A stretch of DNA of 64,000 nt from Conoideocrella luteorostrata. Taxonomy: Eukaryota; Ascomycota; Sordariomycetes; Hypocreales; Clavicipitaceae. The position numbers and the translations under genes are program-made. Below the pieces are notes generated by a model. It did no database searches, was not told the origin of the DNA, and was given only the letters and a program-made list of their open reading frames with translations. This document shows, in pieces, positions 55,439 to 64,000 of the stretch; position 1 is the stretch's first letter, and each line of letters opens with the position of its first letter. The stretch covers positions 1 through 64,000 of the forward strand of contig JASWJB010000033.1 in the NCBI GenBank assembly GCA_032433595.1, in the 5' to 3' direction.

Positions 55439-57845
55439 GGTGATGATGATGTCAAAGCGTTCTCTCTTCTGCGAGAGTATACCGGGAACAACAAAAAACC
55501 AGCCTTGCTGGTTGGCAGGACCGATTATTTTATACTTTGACCCTGAGAGTGAACAGTACAGATTATTTCTGGAGCCTGCCACTCTTTTGGCCCCGGTCAA
55601 ATATTTTAAACTTGGAAGCAGAAACGGGGGGGCGTGATGGGATTAAACTAGGCATCTACTCTCTGCGGGTTGTTGTGGCGAGCGACTTATGAAGTGCTAG
55701 TACCTCACTTTGCCACGCTAAGCTCAATCGTGTTGGCAAGAGGCATTCGTAACGTTGGTGGCCTGGTGGCGAAGCTGGACGCGGTGCCACGTCCTTTGTT
55801 TCTCTGTTTGTGTTTTCGAGGAAAATTTTTCTTTCCTCTTTGCTACTGTGTTCCTGCAAGGGGTGGCCAAGTCCACTGATATATGTGTAAGTCTTGCCCT
55901 TCACATGTAAATGATAACCACGACATGCATCCATCACCAAACCAGTATGTGCAGTTTGTGCAGCAAATCTCATGCAAAGCAAGCACCCTGGCGCACCGGT
56001 CTGTATTTGGCAAACCCCCATCTTTCCACCAATGCAAGGCAGACAGCACAACCAATACGCCTTGCCTGATGCCGATGGGAATTTTAGTCCCATATATCGC
56101 ATGAGATGACAAGTGATACCTAGAAATAACAGCAGAGCGGGCATGGGTTTTACGAATGGGTCGCAATCACACGGTCACGGTGCAACCAGGGACAGGATCT
56201 GGTGAATGGAAATGGCCAGTTTACCCGAACGCTTCCTTGGTACGTCGTCGGCTTACAACCCATAAACGATATGATCTGTAATATCTCTAGTCGCTCGGGT
56301 TGGTTTCGGAGTTGGAGCGAACTCTTCATGGTCCAACACCCACCGGAAGTTGATCCCCGCACACCGTTCACACCGTTAGGCTGACGTGTGAGAACGCCCG
56401 CCTGGCTAGCTAAAAAGTTAGCCCCCCTGACCGTCTTTTGGTTGCGGCTACTGGCTATGGGAGTGATTCATGCTTATGACAAGGGATCCAGACCATCACG
56501 ATGTTTTCTCCCCGCCAAGCTAGATCTAGATGATATTGCCCCTCCCCCACCGAACACCAAACCGATCACTAACCTGCATATTTTCAGCGTTGGGCGGCTA
56601 CTTCAGAGCTTCACCGGGTGGGCACGACGGCCAGGGTGGGCAAATCACGTCGATTAAGCATGACAGGAGAAAAACCTCTTATAGTTCTGTGGAGTGATAA
56701 TCCACATGGGGCCTGGCTGCTGTATAGCCACATCAATGGAATGATGCCTTTGCAGCATCCATACAAACTCCGATCACGGCAACCAACAGATTTCGTGCAT
56801 TTTTTCAACATGGTACCTGGATGCTGCTGATATTCGGATCTAGGATCCCTTTGTTGGATGCAACAACCGACAGGGCTGGTGCTCGAGCCGATACATTCGC
56901 CCCAAGGCTGCCAGGCAGCCCAATGAAGTGGAATTTAGGCAGCTCGACGGGTCGCGGCCCGTATTGCTGCACCGAATGACTCATTATATAGGCTTGAATG
57001 GCCGTGCAAAGGATGGGGGTCACACAGGTCATATGTGCACCATGGACGCTCAAAGTGTCGAACAATTAATCGAGACATCCGGGTCAGAGAGGCAGAGTGT
57101 GTCGGGAGGGCCTTCGATGTCTCGATTAATCTGTCAGGCACTTGGACGCCCTTCTTGTTGGCTGTCCATCCTTCCACAGCCTATGTACAAAGTGTACAAT
57201 TGATGAGCAGGGCAGGTTGTCTGCATGCGGTGTTAGATCAGACGAAAATCAGTGGCTCGAGACGTCGCTGCAACCAACTTTGTTGTTGGGTTGTGTGGTG
57301 GCATGTGCAACCACTGCACAAGAGCCCGTGCGAATAACAAACAAATTAACATCCATGAGGGCGTCTCCCAATGTTTTATCTCTTCAGTCCGACTATGCAC
57401 AACATCGCAACTCGGCAAATGCGTTGGCAGCCTGGACAAAGGGAGAACATACCAACTGGCACATTCTGACACTACGTAAGCGATATGTAAGAAAGCACAA
57501 GTAGTTGTACGTACATGTCAGGGGCACTTTGAATGGCTTACTGTACGACTACTTGCTATTAAGGGGGGTGCTTGACTTGTTGTAGAAGCTGTGTAAGCAA
57601 AAGGGTCCTGGTGAAGCTGTCGATGTTCAAAGTCTATCGGCTACCAGGGTCTATGTACTCTATAAAAACTTTTTGCGTATTCCGTGTGACAGTTCTAGTC
57701 GGATAAGAATGAGACTGAAAAGTAAGAACAGAAACAAATTTCTTACTTAAAAAAAAAAAAAAACAAGAGACCAGTAGGCATAATACCGACGAAAGAAGAA
57801 AGAAGAGCGAAAAAGACGGCTAGATCGGAATGTGGCGACGGCCAG
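55439..57845. other. 2.4-kb non-coding region with inverted repeat
   Basis: No supported gene. A perfect 15-bp inverted repeat with weaker flanking symmetry is listed at 57065-57130. Poly-A tract near 57750-57763. Confidence 0.45.
57065..57130. repeat. Inverted repeat (15-bp arms, 36-bp spacer)
   Basis: ATTAATCGAGACATC at 57065-57079 and its exact reverse complement at 57116-57130. Looser complementarity seems to continue outside the arms. It could be a relic of a MITE-like element or a hairpin. Confidence 0.6.
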
Positions 57846-59239
57846 CTAATATGTAGTCGTCACCTGTCCAGCCTTGTCCTGCCCATCCCCCAATGTGGCT
57901 GCAGCCAACTTTTCTTGTACGACGTCCACGTCACCAGCGTCATTCCCATTGGCGCCGGCAGCGGGAGCGGTATTCGCGTCTTCCGCAGCGACGATCGGCG
58001 TAGCGACAGCGGTAGCAGCAGCATCAGACGATGCAGAAAATGTAAATCCACTGACGCTCACATCCGTCCCGCCAGCCAAATAATCCTCCGACTCGCCAAT
58101 CAGGCTGCCCGCTGCGGTCCACCTAGCCATACTCTGCTCCCGCCTCTGACGGCACATTTCGTTCAGTGCAGGCCAGTAGACAGAGTGGTCGTACTCGAAA
58201 TCCATAGAGCCGTTCCAGTCGGTGCTCCAGAGCTGCTCGGTGGGCACGAATTGCGTCATGTCGTCGTTGAACTTGAGCTTCTCGCTCGTAACGGGGTGCA
58301 TGAAGGGTTTGATGATTTTGAAGAAGCCCCATACCAGCCAGGGAACTGTTGAGTGTGACATAGTTCTCAAGTTAGCTGTTCGTTGTAGAAGTGGTAGTGG
58401 TAGTAGTACTAGTATCGCTGGCTGTGACGCCAAGAGATAAGAGTGGCATGGCATGATCCCCCAAATGATACAACTAGCAGGGCGACATTGCCGAAAGGTG
58501 ATTTTGGGGGTTGATGAGTAAGGAGGAGAGACCGCCAGGGCGTGGCGTGGCGAGTTCATGTTAAAAACATACCATTAATGATGAGAGCTTTCCCCAGTCT
58601 CTCCGGATAATGGCTCTGCAGGATATGCAAAACCTCCCTCGCCGTTCCCACCGGCACACTCGTATTCTGCCTGTCCTTGCTAGGCTTGAAATTGACCATC
58701 AAGACGAGCTTTTCCACACCGGGGGGCATCATGTTCAACGAACGCTCCATCATGTAAAACAAGTGGTGAAGCTGGCGGGGGCCGGTATCCGTGTTTTGCT
58801 GGGCCGGATTCAGATACTGACATGGCCGGCCTTGCTTGTCGAACCCAACGATGAACTGCTTGCCCGTCTCCTGCTCCGGCGAGACGTACTCGGGCGTGAA
58901 CTCATCGATGCCGTACTCCCGACGCCAGGCCAAGGTGTCGTGGAGGCGCTGTTCGGACTCCTTGACGGTCCAGTTTGTGGCGCGCAGGTAGCGGAGGAGG
59001 CACTCGCGGGTGAGCCAGGCTCGCTCACGATCAGTGATGGGGCCCGACTTGGCTTTCTTGTCCTTGGATGGACAAGTAATTTGGGTAACGGATTGGACTT
59101 TTTCTAAGAGAGCGGCATATTTGGTTTGCTGGTCGGCAGTGAGTTCCGCACGGGGTTCGGGGATGCTGGATGGTGTAGGCTGCTCGAGGGGCGTCTTGCG
59201 AGGTGCTGACGCCTTGGTGGCTTCTTGAGTGCCGGACAT
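57846..59239 (-). CDS. Sec14/CRAL-TRIO lipid-transfer protein, PDR16-like
   Basis: Model complement(join(57846..58345, 58573..59239)), 388 aa. The donor GTATGT at 58572 follows KALIIN, and splicing gives ALIIN|VPWLVWGFFKIIKPF. Order: a Pro/Thr-rich N-tail; the CRAL-TRIO N domain at about 60-125 (WLTRECLLRYLRATNWTVKE, LAWRREYGI); then the SEC14 lipid pocket domain (about 135-270) with VGFDKQGRPCQYLNP, LVLMVNFKPSKD and HYPERLGKALIIN. A low-complexity, Ala/Asp-rich tail ends the protein. The spacing and VPWL signature fit the PDR16/PDR17-type phosphatidylinositol-transfer group, which links sterol/lipid balance to azole tolerance in yeast. The subfamily is inferred. Confidence 0.88.
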
Positions 59240-60228
59240 TATATCGCGCGAGGTGGTGTGTTTGTGCGTGGGCCCTTTTTACTTTAATAATATTTTTTTT
59301 TTCTAAATGCAAGTTGTTTTGAGTTGAGGGTGATGATGGTGGTAGCAGATGCGATTGCGGTGTGAGGTTCAATGTGCTGGGAGGCTTTTTTTTTTTTGTC
59401 CGATAGGAGCCCCTGTCGAGGATGAATGGGGGCCACGACGAGGCAAAGACGTCTCTGCTACTTAATGCTGGGCGCAACAATGATAAAAAGAAAGATCGGT
59501 CACCTTTGCCGAGCAATTAATTGATTTGCGATGTATGAAACTCCGTATAAGATTGATATTTCTTGAAACACTGCGCAGCTACCAGTACTCAGCACTCCGT
59601 ACTCTGTACGTACCCTGTCGGATGGCCGAGCAAACTCATTTAATGGGCGAGATGAACGGTGACGCGAGAGGTGACACTTCCAGTAACTAAACTAACTACG
59701 CCGTACTCCGTACTGTAGTTATTGCTTCTGACCCCGTCGATTAGCCATCAGCTAGCTTAGCTGCCGCGCCGCGCCGAACCAGGGGTCTGGGACTTCTCTC
59801 TCTCTCGCCTGACACTGCCCATGCGACATGCGAGGCGGGACAAATTACGCGACCCATTGTAGCAAGCCTGGTGCCTGGGTAGTTAGGCCGCGATGGGCTC
59901 ACGTAAGTTTGTCTGCTCGACAGCCGGCGCCACCTGCAGAGTAACTAGTTAACTCCCACGGTGGTGGGCAGTGGGTGGTGTAGATGCCTGGCTTGCCGTG
60001 ATGATTTGCATGCATGTACTCCGTACAATAAGCATGGAATAACTAGTTAGTTGGCCAGTTGCTCCGTACCGGAGTAGTCAGTCGGTTATCTATCTGGAGT
60101 GTCACGAAGACGGGATGATATCGGCGGTGTGTGTGCGTCGGTGGTGTCGCGACGGACATGCGTGGTGGTGGCATTGTAAGTGGTTTCGGGAAAGCCCTGT
60201 TTTTGGCTCACCGTACTTGAATAATGAT

Positions 60229-60299
60229 GGTGATATTGATATTGATATTGATATTGATAATGATATTGATGATGATAATGATAATGATGATGATGATGT
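60229..60299. repeat. TGATAT/GATGAT microsatellite
   Basis: Tandem TGATAT units that degrade to TGATAA and TGATGA. Simple-sequence DNA with no coding role. Confidence 0.8.
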
Positions 60300-61203
60300 T
60301 GCACGAGCACTCCGCCAATCATCAGGACGAGACGAGCCACAGGCACGGGGGGGAGCAAGCAGGCGTGAAGGACCATTGCCGTGCTTTATGACTGCGCACG
60401 CATCCATCCGTCCGTGTTTCGTTCACGACTAACTACGGAATACGGAGTACAGAGCACCCCTTCATCACAAGGACACTCCCATATGCAAGTCCACACGAAA
60501 GAAGGACGGCGCCCTCCACTCCGCATCATCAGTTGCGACTCGCGCATACTTTGCATTTCACGGCCTTTATCCATACCTCGCGAGACCCTCCTTCTGGATC
60601 GACGGTGTCTCGCACACACGAAACCCACCGCCCCAGCAAGCGAGCATCCCAGCATTCCATCCATCTGCGCACCTCAGCTCCCCTCGGTCGACTGCTATAA
60701 ATACAACAGCACGCGAGCAGCAGCAGCCGCACGTACAACCAAAACACCACACCACAAAAATGTCTTAACCACTCCTTCTCCTTGGGTTCTTTCACCCATT
60801 GAACCCCCCCTCCCCCGCCAAAGCAGGAGGCGCTTTGGGGGGGCCCACGACAAGGGACAGTTGGAATTCTCGAAAAGACAGTCTCACGGCAGCTCAGCCC
60901 AGCCCAGAACAAAACCCGACGCATACCAGTCTGCATACTCGGTGTCGAAATCTCAGCCCCTTTTCGGATTAGAACGATGTCCGGGATGCCATTCTGTCCG
61001 AATGGATGTCTTGGGAAGGCTAAGCGTTGGATGGTCGAGGTTTTGGAGAGAAGATGGGTGTGCCGGTTATAATGGTCGTGCTGTCGCGCTCGTTCGTCCT
61101 TTCAAGAGGACTAGCCACGGTTTTATTCGATTTCTTGAGTAAAGAGATTTTCTACATACAGAACTTTGCCCACAGATCCTCCCTCCCGGCGTTCTATCAA
61201 CCT

Positions 61204-61253
61204 GTCAGTCAGTCAGTCAGCCAGTCAGTCAGCCAGTCAGTCAGTCAGCAAGA
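61204..61253. repeat. CAGT tandem repeat in hydrophobin 5' leader
   Basis: About twelve CAGT/CAGC units end 17 bp before the hydrophobin ATG, so they are probably in the 5' UTR. Copy number is likely to vary between strains. Confidence 0.75.
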
Positions 61254-61269
61254 CAAACAGACCAACAAA

Positions 61270-61766
61270 ATGAAGTTCCTCGTCCTCGCCGCTCTTGCGT
61301 CCCTTGCCATGGCTGCCCCGGCGGGTACCAACATCGGCGCATCGGTCGCTACTCATGGGAACAAGGCTAGAGCCATGAGCGGGAGTTTCGACTGTGGCGG
61401 CGGCCTCACAGACAGTTCCGCTCAGTGCTGCTCTACCGGCGTTCTTGGCCTGGTGTCCCTCGATTGCAAGAACCGTACGTCGATATGGCCCCCATCCTCA
61501 TCCTCTCCCATTTTCAATCCCAATATTGGGAGAAAGCTGTAAAAGGCTTGACAAGGGTAACACCATATGCTGACTTCGAATTGCTCGTTCAGCTACCAGT
61601 GAGGGCTGCGACCAATCTTCCAATCCCATGTGCTGCACTCTCTCTCTGGTAAGTCATGCGTGGCCCCTTTTTGCCCCGCCAAGGCTCAAATATTCGTGAT
61701 GGCTAATGGTGTGTCGGGAATGAGCAGGCTGGACAAGGTCTTATATGCAAAGACGCGATTCTGTAG
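61270..61766 (+). CDS. Hydrophobin, class II-like with short C4-C5 loop
   Basis: Three-exon model join(61270..61474, 61593..61648, 61728..61766), 99 aa. The introns start GTACGT and GTAAGT, end CAG, and stay in frame. A signal peptide starts MKFLVLAALASLAMAAPA. All eight Cys are present as C, CC, C, C, CC, C. Spacing is C-X10-CC-X11-C-X7-C-X7-CC-X10-C. X11 and the final X10 fit class II hydrophobins, but typical class II has about 16 residues between Cys4 and Cys5, so the loop is shortened. The last exon, GQGLICKDAIL, supplies Cys8 and a hydrophobic C-terminus. Hydrophobins self-assemble at air-water interfaces on spores and hyphae. A CAGT repeat precedes the gene. Confidence 0.85.
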
Positions 61767-62021
61767 ATTCAGTACGTTGCAGTAAGATTCGTGCTGGGAA
61801 ATTGGTCACCTCTCGAGCCCACCACCATCAGAGCCGTGGAGGAAGGGGGAAAGAGACAAAACGAAACACGGCTGAATGGGCCGGTGGTTGTTTTGAAACC
61901 ACACGTTCTCTTGTGTACTTATTTGCACATCTAGTAGGAAAACTCAATAGTATACAAAATACAACACCAAAATGTTTACCTCGAATAATGTGTCGTTATC
62001 CGCCCCACATGAGAGATGTCA

Positions 62022-63607
62022 TTACAACGCTCGCAGCTCTTCAAACAAGGAGCTCCAAGAGGCAGCGGACAGTCTGGCCGCGACCCAGCATCCTCCTTCA
62101 TAGTCGCCTCCCAGCGGAAAAAGCGAGTCTATCCCAGCATCAGTCCAGTTCAGAGAGTTGAACACATTCGCCACTATTCTGCCAGGGGGTGTGCGCCTGT
62201 CCAGCCTCTCAACTTGCTCCTCCACTGGTGATTTCACCGCCGGCCCAAAGTCAGCCATCTTGGTCAAGTCCAGCTGCGCCAACGGATTGGCAAATACCAC
62301 CAACGCGTCCGTGGACCCGTACAGGGCCAGCGAGGGCTTTTCTTTGGTGAGCTCCTGGCGGACTTGCCTGAGATATGCTACCATCTCGTCTTCGGACGTA
62401 AGCTCAGTCATTTGGTCATTGTAGCTCTTGGCAATCTCAGCAACAGATTTCTGGGTTGCGTCCGAAGGGAACAAGGCGCATGTCGACGAAGGCATGTTTT
62501 GGGCAAAGTTGCCTTTGCGTCCGGCCTGCTTGAGCGTCGGGCTGTAGTCCCGTAGATTATAGAGCGTGATGAGCGTCACGGGTCGCGGACTGGATTCCTG
62601 CGCCGCAATGGTCCGGATCATCCAAGCCGTTAGTAGGTCCTGCTCGCTGATGTGATTACCTGTGTTTGGCTTGTCGTGGCCGGAGCTTTCCTGCCCAAGC
62701 TTCTCCAGCAAGCGCTGGTACGTATCCCTGGGTATGTAAAGCGCTTGAAGACGCCTCTTCCGTTGAGCCGCGTCCGCCACGTGTCTCGCCAGCAGCTTCC
62801 AGTAGCCGAACCCCTTGAGACGCATCTTCTCCAGGCGGCTCTCTTCCAGCACAACATGGCTATTTTTCTGGATGAGGTCCTCCACGGCATCTTTGTAGGC
62901 ATCCAAAAGCGGCGGCACCTCGCTGTCTCGCCCTCCCAGGACAAGCGACCAATTCTGTACCAGGTGGGTGAAGCTTGAAGTGTCGAGAAGGGTGTGCGGG
63001 AAGGCAATGGATACCAAGGTGGCGTCGTTGAACGAATTGATAAACAACGATAGCTGAGGCTTATCCTTCTGCAAAAGGCCATCTACCGCCTCTGGATAGT
63101 CATCTGGCGCCATGAGATGGCGGAGCTCCTGGTCGAGCGGTTGAATAGACGGCTCAGCAGTTGCGCTGAGGAACTGCGCCCCGACGGCATGGGCCGTGAT
63201 GCTCTGGGAGTGGACCGAGTGCTTGTATTCAACGGCAGGGTGGGAAGACGAGAACGTTTTGGGAACGACGATTCTGAGTTGACCGTTTTTCTGCGCGAGT
63301 AATTTAACATGAATGCACTTCTATTCTTTCTTGTATCGCGATGCCATGGATTGTGGGATTTTGCTTGACTTACGTCTTGTCTCAGCCTGCCACCTAACTT
63401 CCGCCAGTCGCCAATCTCCAATAGCCTGGTGAGCGCAGAATGCAGCATATCCGCATCCAACACATCATTGAAGCGCATGGTCCACCCAAAAACCTTGTGG
63501 TTGAGCTTGGAACCGTCCATTAAATGAACAGGATACTCATCCCAGTCCGATGTGTCGGACACTTCTGCCGCCGCTGCCGGCTTTTTCAACCATCCCAGAA
63601 TCGCCAT
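62022..63607 (-). CDS. BAHD-family acyltransferase (PF02458-like)
   Basis: Model complement(join(62022..63290, 63374..63607)), 500 aa. The 83-nt intron (GTAAGT to GCGCAG) joins GGRLRQD|KNGQLRIVVP in frame. The N-terminus shows the usual fold start (VHLMDGSKLNHKVFGW, RLLEIGDWRKLGGRL). The catalytic HxxxD is FPHTLLDTSSF at about residue 173. LTAWMIRTIA and ITLYNLRDYSP follow, and the C-terminal DFGWG-like position reads TDAGIDSLFPLGG, which is weak. These enzymes acylate alcohols or amines with acyl-CoA, often in secondary metabolism. The ATG at 63607 was chosen as it starts MAILGWLKK; an in-frame ATG at 63781 adds unlikely residues. Neighbours beyond 64000 are not visible, so cluster membership cannot be judged. 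Confidence 0.85.
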
Positions 63608-64000
63608 GGCTGCAATTGAGAACGTACAGAATTTTAGGGAGGGGGGGAGAGAGGGGGAGAGAGAACCGTGGTATAAATGCGTGGGTGATTTCTCGGACCT
63701 GCGTGGATTTGCATGTGTCGCAAAGCCAATAGCTCGTACTGTAATGCTATAACTGCTGCTTTCTTTTTGCGCGCGGCACAAGATGTGGAATTAATGCGAG
63801 GCGAGTACTTCGCCGGCTGAACGCATCAGCTATCCCGACAAGTCTATATGAATATCTGAACATCGGGGGCGAAGCAGCTATATACTGGTATTGCAAAGAG
63901 CATTGCACGTGCACGTCTTCACATGTGTCGAGATGCTCGATTTGGCATTGAGTATGACGGGCGGCGGGGAGGCAAAGAGGGGCGGTGATGAGGGACGGAC
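63608..64000. other. Upstream flank at window end
   Basis: Presumed promoter and leader of the acyltransferase. A GGGAGGGGGGGAGAGAGG purine run lies near 63637-63660. No further gene is visible. Confidence 0.45.

Larger units (their letters stand above)
59240..61269. other. Intergenic region, repeat-rich
   Basis: 2 kb between the divergent Sec14-like gene and the hydrophobin gene. It has three exact copies of the dispersed motif (59704, 60017, 60441), near-copies at 59591 and 60061, a TGATAT-type microsatellite at 60229-60299 and a TATAAATA at 60696-60703 that is far from the hydrophobin ATG. No gene is supported despite a 253-aa frame (60381-61142) of poor composition. Confidence 0.45.

Noticed and set aside
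60381..61142. 253-aa plus-strand frame upstream of the hydrophobin
   Set aside because: Poorly structured, Arg/Ser/Pro-rich translation across microsatellite-flanked promoter DNA.
61204..61253. Repeated CAGT units as a possible CRISPR or coding repeat
   Set aside because: A simple 4-bp tandem without spacers in a eukaryotic leader; the Ser/Gln/Val-repeat translation upstream of the hydrophobin signal peptide is an artefact.

Overview
This is a gene-sparse stretch of a filamentous ascomycete nuclear genome. The coding sequences are split by short GT-AG introns, mostly about 45-170 nt. The gene set includes Zn2Cys6 transcription factors, HapX, a hydrophobin, a fungal rhodopsin-domain membrane protein, an MpaB-type oxygenase and a single BRCT-WGR-PARP protein. 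Together these point to Sordariomycetes, probably Hypocreales. That placement is inference from protein style, not a database match. No rRNA, CRISPR array or intact transposon was found, and no tRNA is convincing.

Layout. 0-3.2 kb: a GIY-YIG/T5orf172-type protein (+) converging on an unrecognised protein (-). 3.2-6.2 kb: empty. 6.2-20.2 kb: accessory-looking block with a seven-TM rhodopsin-domain protein (+), an MpaB-family oxygenase (-) divergent from a Zn2Cys6 factor (+), a decayed short-chain dehydrogenase pseudogene (+) and a factor with two tandem Zn2Cys6 clusters (+). 20.7-23.0 kb: PARP (-). 24.3-24.8 kb: possible small secreted protein (-). 26.4-27.9 kb: F-box-like protein (+). 28.8-34.3 kb: very large Sel1-like protein (-). 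34.3-38.4 kb: empty. 38.5-40.4 kb: the iron regulator HapX (-), with a perfect SreA-type GATA site upstream.

42-55.4 kb is a housekeeping block: COG2 (+), mitochondrial ribosomal protein L1 (-) divergent from cytosolic glutamyl-tRNA synthetase (+), mevalonate kinase (+), a small Gly/Ser-rich protein with an ATG-only first exon (+), TRAPP subunit Trs31/TRAPPC5 (-), and a BCS1-like AAA ATPase (-) with a long charged insertion. 55.4-57.8 kb is empty apart from an inverted repeat. 57.8-59.2 kb: Sec14/PDR16-like lipid transfer protein (-). 61.3-61.8 kb: hydrophobin (+). 62.0-63.6 kb: BAHD-type acyltransferase (-).

Exon joins were worked out by hand from splice consensus, reading-frame phase and family continuity; no transcript evidence was available. 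The most unusual observations are a short palindromic motif (TACGGAGTA/TACTCCGTA) scattered through the non-coding DNA far above chance, the SDR pseudogene lying between two regulator genes, the divergent oxygenase/regulator pair, the atypical hydrophobin cysteine spacing and the ATG-only exon. I did not find a clearly new multi-gene system.
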